Source: Skeletonema tropicum (taxonomy: Eukaryota; Bacillariophyta; Thalassiosirophyceae; Thalassiosirales; Thalassiosiraceae). Taken from it: a stretch of 64,000 bases of DNA. The stretch covers positions 3,224,001 to 3,288,000 of the forward strand of contig CM074127.1 of the NCBI GenBank assembly GCA_037178625.1. Reading direction: 5' to 3'. The notes beneath the pieces were generated by a model. It ran no database searches and was not told the DNA's origin. It saw only the letters and a list, made by a program, of their open reading frames with translations. This document shows, piece by piece, positions 57,325 to 64,000 of this stretch (positions within the stretch are counted from its first letter, which is position 1; each line of letters begins with the position of its first letter). The translations under genes and the position numbers were made by a program.

Positions 57325-58345
57325 ATGGCGCTCACCGACGATTCTGCAACCTCCAGCACCAATTCGGGCGGTCTCGCTAGTACATTAACTGCATTGAATA
57401 GTGCTTCAACTAACATGTAAGTGATATGTTGTTCCAGTAATAGGCGTAGGTGTCTCATTTTGGCGGTCATTGCGAGGGCATTTCGACTGCTGCACGGCTG
57501 AAATGGGGGCTCGTCTACTTCATCACAACCCTTGCGATCGAATAAATCAGTTGCGTCTATGATTTCTCGTCATTACATTGATTTTTATATTACTAACTCT
57601 TGTCATATTTCCCTCATGGTACCGTAGAAAAAATGCATGGGATAAAAGCGGAGGGAACCAAGCACTAAGCAGCATTCAATCCAGTCTCCCCCAAGGAACC
57701 AAAGATTATATTGCTGACGCGCAAAACAAAGTCTTCAACCGCAAGAACCTTCGATCGCCTACGGTCTTTTTCGGCCTCGGCGAAGAAAAGCCATTTTACC
57801 TGGAACGTGAGCCTTCTCTCATCACTGAAAGGGTCAAACACAATTTGAGTTTCTTTTATCTCAACTATGCTCTTGTAACAGCCCTGCTGTTTTGTCTGAC
57901 TCTTCTCATCAGTCCAAGTGCCATCATAGGTATTGGATTGTTGGGATTTCTCTGGATGGCTGTAATTAGAGCTACCTCGGAAGGATCAGTGCAAATCAAA
58001 GGTGAGACTAATTTTAGCGTCTGATCTTTTGTCGTTCATTCGCTCTGTTTTCTAATGCCCCCTCCCCCCTCTTCATTTTCATGTTCAGGAATTACCATTA
58101 CTCAAAAACAAGCAACAATAGCAATGAGTGGGTTTAGTGTTATGGTTTTGATTTGGCTTCTGGCACACATCTTTTGGTGGACTCTGTCAACATCTGGTTT
58201 CTTGACTGGCGTTCATTGTTTGTTACGAGATGCGTCGATGCACAAGGATGAAGAAGACAAAGTTGAGATGCAAGGTGACCTCTCGTTGGATGAAGAAGCA
58301 ACCTTCCTCAATAGTGGAGCTGACCCGGCGGGATCAATGGCATAA
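57325..58345 (+). CDS. PRA1-family membrane protein
   Basis: Exons 57325-57416, 57628-58001 and 58089-58345 (introns 211 and 87 nt) give 240 residues. The ATG at 57325 has the context AACCATGG. After a Ser/Thr-rich start, the PRA1 pattern appears: LRSPTVFFGLGEEKPFYLER as the pre-membrane stretch, a first hydrophobic hairpin (NYALVTALLFCLTLLISPSA, IIGIGLLGFLWMAVIRA) and a second (MSGFSVMVLIWLLAHIFWWT, then GFLTGVHCLLRDASMH). The tail is acidic. PRA1/PRAF proteins sit in ER and Golgi membranes and act on prenylated Rabs. The splice sites keep frame throughout. Confidence 0.85.
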
Positions 58346-58581
58346 TCTGTTGCTTGATTCGCAAAACAATGGCCGATAAGAAGTAAACTAAGAGATAAAC
58401 GTGCCATTGCAAATTGATTTCAGACGCTCTACTTTTATTGTCACGTATGGCATAACATCACACTCACCGCTTCGAAGACCACACTGAAAAGCAAACTACA
58501 AGTAGACACAACTAAAAGAATTCATCTTGAACAAAATTTTTCTATTTTCTTTTACTTTTTAGCCCCATACACTTCGGCAGT

Positions 58582-61500
58582 TTAGATTAAATCCTTCTCG
58601 ATAGCAAACTCTTCTTCGTCAGTATCAAGATCAAGTCCTTCCTTGAGCTTCTTCTTAATCTTCTTGACGAGTTGCTTCTCCTCCTTCTTGGAAAGCTTCT
58701 TCTTCTGTCCCTTAATCTTCGAAACGTTACCAGCGGCATCAGTAACCTCCGTAAGTTGTTGCTGATCATCAATCTTGGTGTCTTGCTTCAACATCCAGTC
58801 GGCATCTCCCTTGGTCTCGAGGTGTCCAGCGTCCATAACCCATGTCTCGGGACAGAGCTTGGAGCAGAACTCGTTGTTGTGAGTAATCATGACAACACCT
58901 CCATCGTAAGTTTCGATGGCACCGGCAAGAGCACCAAGCGAGTCACGGTCGAGGTAATTCGTAGGCTCGTCAAGGATAAGAATGTGAGGTTGATTCCACA
59001 TAGCAGCAGCAATAACGACCTTAACCTTCTGTCCTCCAGAGAGAGCAGACATTCTGTAGTGGGTTCCGAATTCCTTATCAAGACCAACATCCTCAAGATG
59101 TGACTCAACATTCTTGGTGGAAAGCGGTCTGACGTAAAGACCAGCTCTTTGGGCAATCTTCATATCAACAGCCTTCATAGCCTTGTCCCATCCCATCTTC
59201 TTCAAAATCTTGGCAGGAAGGTATTCTCCAGAATCGACAGTAGATCCAGCATAACGGACCTCGTATTCGTAGTCCTTCGACTTGTTGGTCTTACGGCCTC
59301 CAACGAGCTCAGAAACAACCTTCTTCACCTTCGACACCTTTCCTGACTCCTCATCGGTGAATTGAATCTCATAGGGGGTCTTCTGAAGCTTAATCTCTTC
59401 GTCGGTGAACTGCATAGTAACCTTGACAAGACTCTCCTTATCCTCACCGTTGTTGGCATAACGCCAACGGATGTATTCATTGGGGGTCTTGGTCAAGTGT
59501 TGCTCGATGTGGTGGAAGGCATGCTGGGCAACGTAGGCAATACGAGCGTTGGGGTGCTTCCAGACATCTCCGATCTGAGGTTCGATCTCACCGACAAGAA
59601 GTTTAATCATGGTAGACTTTCCGGCTCCGTTCTCTCCGACACAGGCAACACGAGACGCCAAAGACACTTGAACAGAAATATCAAAGAGAGTTGGCTTCTC
59701 ATTGCCTGGGTAAGTGAAAGTACACTTGGACATTTTCATGAGAGCTTTACCCTTAGACTTGACACCCTCGATAGGACCAGGTTGGGGGAACTTGAACTTC
59801 ATCTTAGACTCGGTGAAAGAGAAGTAAGAACGAGCACTGGGCTTGATCTTGACGAACTCATCGAGGTTACCCTTGTACGAGTGCAACTTCAAGTTCTCAA
59901 TCTGCATGATGTTTGTACAGCAGTCGTTAAGGAAACCAGAGTCGTGCGACACCATGATACAAGTGACGTTGGTGAGAGAGTTGATGTACTTCTTGACCCA
60001 GGCAACATTGATAACGTCGAGATGGTTGGTAGGTTCATCGAGAAGCAAAATATCAGCCTTTTGAAGCATAGCACGGGCAAGGGCAAGCTTCATACGCCAT
60101 CCACCGGAGAGAGTGGACACAGCGTGATCGGGCTTGGCCTTTCCATCAGGAACGAAGCCGACAGTGGCAAGCATTTCCCTCACTTGCTCCCTAGTACATC
60201 CAAGCTCTTGGATCTTCTCATCAATGAAGACATACTCGATACATGACAAGTGACTCTGCTCACCCTGGATATCGGCCTCAACGAAAACAGTACGGACATC
60301 GCTACTGTCGGGGAAACCCTCAACCTGGTTCTTACTGATAGATCTCATGAGAGTTGTCTTTCCGGAATCGTTTCCTCCCAAAAGACCGTACTTCTTACCA
60401 CGAAGAAGCTTCATCTTAGTGTTGTGAAGAAGAATCTTGGTACCATAAGCAAGGGTGAATTGACAGTTACAGAGGACCTCAGCATCATCATCGTCATCAT
60501 CTTCCTCGGGAATTTCCAACATTTTCTCTGCCTCAACGCGGACCTTCTCGATGTTCTCTTCACTCTTAGCAGCATCGTAGTATGAAGCGAAGACGGGAGA
60601 AAGGTTCTTCTTCCACTGCATATCTTCCATGTAATTGATATCCATCATAGTTGTAGCAATAGAAGAAGCGTGTTCAAATGTCATCTCAAGTCCACCAGTA
60701 GCATCCTCAGCACCGAAAGCCTTCTTGAACTCAGCAGTAACCTTAGAAGTATCACCACGCACACTAACAGCCTTCTCGGCAAGTCCCTGAAGACGGAGAA
60801 GTTGTTCGACAGCCTTCTCAGTAACTCCACGGGCCTCAGGATCTGAAATCGAACTGGCGTTGGTTTCAAGAGCAGGGAGGAGGAGAGGAAGGAAGGGAGC
60901 AGCATCGAGCGGGTTGTCAACAAGCTTGGACATGTTGTTGATAATAACTGCACTCTGACGCTTAGTGGCAGTGGCCTTTTCTCTTAATCCACGGAGAAGA
61001 AGTGGAACAACCATAGCAAGAGCGGGACTCTCGACAGACTGGACGAAAGTGACTCCAGCCATCTCGTGCATGATTTCAGGAACCTCCTTGGGCTTGGTGA
61101 TGGCAGTAAGAATTTTCTCAGTCATGTGCTCAATATCCTTGTTTCCAATAACTTTGAGAGCTTCACGCATGGCACTGGTTGCAGCAGTCTTCACTTGCTT
61201 CTTGGTGTCCCACATACAAGCAGTAATTTCAGGAACAACCTCGGGGAGAGCATTACCTAATTGCTTGGGGCAGTTCTCACCGAAAGGTTGCTAGACATGT
61301 CAAGGCGAGCTCACGGATGGGCCACTTTACCTCAACAGGGAGCTTGCTGAAGATAGCAGGAAGAAGAGACTTCAGAGCGAAGGGGTTGATGTTGGCGCAA
61401 ATGGCAATAGCAGCATCGGAGGCAGCAGTCTTAACAGCCTTGCTCTTGCTTCCAGCCTGTTGAATACAAGCAGCCAAGCATTGTTTTGTGGCAGCTTGGG

Positions 61501-61702
61501 ATTCGGGGGCACCTTCGGCAAGGGCCTTAATTAGAGTCAAAGTTGCAATTGCCTCTGTCTCATCTTTGGATTCGGCCTTAGCGACAAGAGCGGTGATGCC
61601 GGCAGCAAGTCCAGACTTTTCAATTCCATTCTTCTTAACTTCCTCCACGAGGTTTGGCTCGTCGCCAAGAGTCAACTTTTCTAAAGCGGCTTCGATCGAC
61701 AT
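58582..61702 (-). CDS. Translation elongation factor 3 (ABC-F-like ATPase), with one frame disruption
   Basis: Two frames join at about 61282 if one base is skipped; the sum is then 1039 residues, the family's usual length. The first (61283-61702) is the start of the HEAT region; the second continues with ENCPKQLGNALPEVVPEITA. Then come ABC1 with LLGGNDSGKTTLMRSI, LSGGWRMKLALARAML and ILLLDEPTNHLD, and ABC2 with GENGAGKSTMIKLL, LSGGQKVKVVIAAAMW and ILILDEPTNYLD. A chromodomain-like insert lies in ABC2 and a basic tail ends the protein (KKLSKKEEKQLVKKIKKKL). EF-3 releases deacylated tRNA from the E site and is known in fungi and many algae. At the joint the DNA reads ACC TTT CGG TGA; no GT-AG intron fits. 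Sequence error or +1 recoding are both possible. Confidence 0.92.
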
Positions 61703-62475
61703 AATTGTGCTTGTCTGGTTTGGTTAATATCGAAACAACAAGTCTGAAGAAGCACGAAGAGATAAATGCGTCAGAAGACATGTTCAATCACAATTGAATT
61801 AATAAGAGTAAAAGCCGGCGGCTTAGTACACTGCGACTGCGCCGTACTTCTTGGGGCTTATCTGGTGCATATGCATGTTGTGAAAACGTACGCATTTGGT
61901 CTTCGCGTTATAGAAGAACAAATACGCAGACACATACACTGTTCCAAAGCCAGCAGTCCAGCCAGTTGTTCCCCCCTCCATCATTTGACACCGTTCGAAG
62001 CAACATTTTCGTAGAATGCCAGGCAGCAAGGATCAACGTCGTTCCACCATGTCTTAACTTACCTTGTTGGCAAAAGGCAAAAAGTGAGAGGTATGTTCGT
62101 CAGTCTTCAGAACAATGCTGGAAGCTTTTAAGCGAGATTCGAGAATGATTGGATGGCTTCAGCGTTTCAACCAGTGAACACGTGTATTCGGAGGAAGGAC
62201 AGGCCTTCTTCTCTCATGCCGCTTCCCCTCTTCTCTACTTTTTGAATTTAACCCGTTTCTTCTTCCCGTTGCTAACCCGTTTCTTCTTCCCGTTGCGACA
62301 GTGAACGCGGAAATGGCGACACGAGAGAACCAAGAGACAAAATCCAGCGAAATCCACAATGATCGAAATTTCCTACATAGCATCATAAGTAGGTAAAAGA
62401 AGTGCACCTCTACTCGTTGCAAGGAGGGGGTCGCAAGAGGAAGGGGAGGAGTTAGTTTTCACTGCACCAACCACC
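61703..62475. promoter_or_regulatory. Divergent intergenic region with a possible 5'-UTR intron
   Basis: About 770 bp between the starts of EF-3 (leftward) and the BTB gene (rightward). On the minus strand a consensus donor (AAG|GTAAGT at 62062) could splice to an AG just before the EF-3 start, giving a leader intron of about 350 nt, a common feature of highly expressed genes. This is only suggested by the donor. No convincing coding frame is seen. Confidence 0.35.
62249..62296. repeat. 24-bp tandem duplication
   Basis: The 24 bp at 62249-62272 (starting TAACCCGTTTCTTC) recur exactly at 62273-62296, in the EF-3/BTB divergent region. Confidence 0.9.
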
Positions 62476-63429
62476 ATGAAGCGCTCTGTACCAGAAAACG
62501 AGGAGGAGGCTGGAAGTAGCACTGAGAAGAGGAAGAGAAACCCCTCCTTTCAGCAGCCAAATGACGTGCTTCATTTAAATGTTGGGGGCACTTTGACAGC
62601 TGTTCTTCGCCGCACATTGACATCCATAGAAGGTAGTATGCTGGCATCTCGTTTCTCAGGAAGATGGGACGACTCTTTGGAGAAGGATAGGGATGGTAAC
62701 TTTTTCATAGACCAACCTATTGAACTTTTCCAACCGATGATTGATTACCTAAGAGCAAAAGCGTGCGAAACAATGCTTGCCCCACCTGTCACATCGCCCG
62801 AATTCGATGATGTTCGTAAATTGAAGGACTTCGTGCGAATGGTGGAGTACTTTGGTATGACTGCTGGAATCTATCCTACTGAATTAGAGATGTGTAGGGG
62901 CGAAATTTCTACAGCAAAGATCACTGGGCACCCGCATTTGGGTGTAGTTTCGAGTGAATATGCAACGTTCACCTTGGTTACGCGGGGGCACAAACGCCCA
63001 ATAAGGTCATTTAGTGTCATTTTGGGTGATGTAGAGAAGATAGAAATTGGGTTAGTTCGTACTAATCATTTTGTAAAGAAGTTAAGAAAGGGAGACCACA
63101 AAGGTGTAGGAATGGAACGATACTCGTTTTGCTTAGATTGCAGTCAAGGTGGGTTGCTATATGAAGGTTCGTTCACAAAATTGGATGGATTGACAACCGA
63201 GAAAGGAACACTGATCCGTTGTGAGAACAAGGGAGAAAAATGGCTTGTGAATGGCCAAGTAGTGGCATCTTCTATTGCACTTGAGGATAGTTTTCATCTG
63301 CCTCCAGACCTTCAACAATATTCCCTTGTTCCTGCATTCTCTGGTAAGGGCAGCTGGCAAGTTTGCGAGGTTGAGTTGGACCCAATGGCATCAGACCAAA
63401 AGACCACGATATCGCAGGCCCATCTCTAG
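62476..63429 (+). CDS. BTB/POZ (potassium-channel T1-type) domain protein
   Basis: An intronless 317-residue frame; the ATG at 62476 has a good context (CCACCATGA). After a basic start (EKRKRNPSF) the T1/BTB domain spans about 29-115: NDVLHLNVGGTLTAVLRRTL, then MLASRFSGRWDDSLEKDRDG, FFIDQPIELFQPMIDYLRA and the closing LKDFVRMVEYFGM. This is the KCTD-type signature (VGG near the start, D-x-DGxxFID). The rest (about 140-317) is beta-rich (GGLLYEGSFTKLDG, WLVNGQVVASS) and may form a ligand- or substrate-recognition fold; I do not recognise it. KCTD proteins are often Cullin-3 adaptors, so that role is plausible but unproven. Confidence 0.87.
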   Translation: MKRSVPENEEEAGSSTEKRKRNPSFQQPNDVLHLNVGGTLTAVLRRTLTSIEGSMLASRFSGRWDDSLEKDRDGNFFIDQPIELFQPMIDYLRAKACETMLAPPVTSPEFDDVRKLKDFVRMVEYFGMTAGIYPTELEMCRGEISTAKITGHPHLGVVSSEYATFTLVTRGHKRPIRSFSVILGDVEKIEIGLVRTNHFVKKLRKGDHKGVGMERYSFCLDCSQGGLLYEGSFTKLDGLTTEKGTLIRCENKGEKWLVNGQVVASSIALEDSFHLPPDLQQYSLVPAFSGKGSWQVCEVELDPMASDQKTTISQAHL

Positions 63430-63463
63430 ATATACTTAAATATTACATTGTAATTTTATCACG

Positions 63464-64000
63464 TCAACTAGACATATTGTTCCCATTGCTCACATCAGCA
63501 ACGACGGTGTTGAAACTGCTGCACCCGGGACATTGTACGCCAAGAAAATGCCAGTCGAGGTTGTCGGACTTTACTTCACAATCATTGCATATAATGTTCA
63601 CAGTCCTCTTCAAATCATCTGGCATAGGTTGTAGTTCTATATCCCTCGCCCGTGCGGACCACGCTGCTGACATCGATTGCCGACTTACTACTGTTTTCTT
63701 ACATATGGGGCAGCGATAGTCAAAACTCGCAAGATTGCGAAAGCAGTGCGAATGAATGCAATGGCCACATGGCAAATCTTGTGGGCTCTGACGTGAACTG
63801 AACATGTCTTCGCGGCACACGGGGCAATTGTTTTTGTACTTATCTTTCATGCAGTTGTGGGTATCGTAAACGGAAACATGAATGCACATGGAACAGATGG
63901 AGCAATGCTTATAATTTTCCTGCCCTCCAACACGGCAAAACCCACACTCCTCACAATGAAATGGTTCTCTTTTGAGAGCCATCCAGATGTTGCACTTTCC
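63464..64000 (-). CDS. Pirh2/RCHY1-like CTCHY-RING ubiquitin ligase, 5' part outside the window
   Basis: The frame is open to the window's right edge (GKCNIWMALKREPFHCEECG), so the Met at 63982 is internal and the N-terminal CHY zinc finger must lie beyond 64000. Visible parts, in order: the CTCHY zinc finger (CEECGFCRVGGQENYKHCSI, CSMCIHVSVYDTHNC), a RING of the C3H2C3 type (CPVCREDMF, LPCGHCIHSHCF, YRCPICKK), and a C-terminal zinc ribbon (CNDCEVKS, LGVQCPGCSSFNT). Members of this family are E3 ligases in animals and plants (Pirh2, BRUTUS-like), some linked to iron regulation. It is convergent with the BTB gene, 34 bp apart. The target is unknown. Confidence 0.9.
   Translation of the reverse strand, partial: GKCNIWMALKREPFHCEECGFCRVGGQENYKHCSICSMCIHVSVYDTHNCMKDKYKNNCPVCREDMFSSRQSPQDLPCGHCIHSHCFRNLASFDYRCPICKKTVVSRQSMSAAWSARARDIELQPMPDDLKRTVNIICNDCEVKSDNLDWHFLGVQCPGCSSFNTVVADVSNGNNMSS

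Noticed and set aside
59362..60246. 294-codon plus-strand frame
   Set aside because: It is antisense to the EF-3 ABC domains; strong codon bias of EF-3 leaves the opposite strand open.

Overview
The window looks like nuclear DNA of a diatom, probably a centric of the Thalassiosira type. Most genes are split by short GT-AG introns of about 75-120 nt and are packed head-to-head or tail-to-tail. At least one protein starts with a bipartite plastid presequence carrying an ASAFAP-like site. A phosphoglycerate mutase has a mitochondrial-type presequence, as expected from the known mitochondrial lower half of glycolysis in diatoms. Translation elongation factor 3 is present. The species call is inference.

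Layout. 1-2.6 kb: no confident gene, but a striking array of six small hairpins. 2.6-20.6 kb: mostly housekeeping genes: a plastid-targeted unknown, a frame-disrupted metallo-beta-lactamase-fold gene, a J-domain protein with a signal peptide, GMP synthase, a large low-complexity nuclear-looking protein, TMEM208/SND2, a four-TM unknown, a membrane LRR protein, the proteasome receptor Rpn13, a bZIP factor and phosphoglycerate mutase. 20.6-27.5 kb: a mariner-like MITE and a duplicated non-coding block, followed by a nine-exon secreted protein with G8 and CEMIP-like beta-helix regions and three C-terminal repeat domains. 27.8-34.55 kb: about 35 tandem copies of a 184-bp satellite with a recent 1.84-kb higher-order duplication. 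34.8-42.5 kb: Tim44, a phosphate-carrier-like protein, a DUF445 protein and the CCA-adding enzyme. 42.9-48.3 kb: an ankyrin protein ending in a pseudokinase. 48.3-55.6 kb: a 2386-residue multidomain lipid enzyme. 55.9-64 kb: PABPN1-like RNA-binding protein, PRA1 protein, EF-3, a BTB/T1 protein, and a Pirh2-like RING protein cut by the window edge.

The most exciting object is the gene at 48314-55561. One polypeptide carries, in order, an acyl-CoA-binding domain, a DegT-type PLP-aminotransferase-like domain, a fatty acyl-CoA reductase, a GNPAT-type DHAP acyltransferase and an alkyl-DHAP synthase. Together these would give a complete entry route into ether-lipid synthesis on one chain: acyl-CoA capture, DHAP acylation, fatty alcohol supply and acyl-to-alkyl exchange, plus one PLP domain of unknown purpose.

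Several single-base frame disruptions (three in the metallo-beta-lactamase gene, one in EF-3, possibly one at the start of the CCA enzyme) all have the same sign, one extra base. They could be assembly errors, pseudogenisation or, for EF-3, +1 recoding. Splice sites and frames were assigned by eye; no searches were run.
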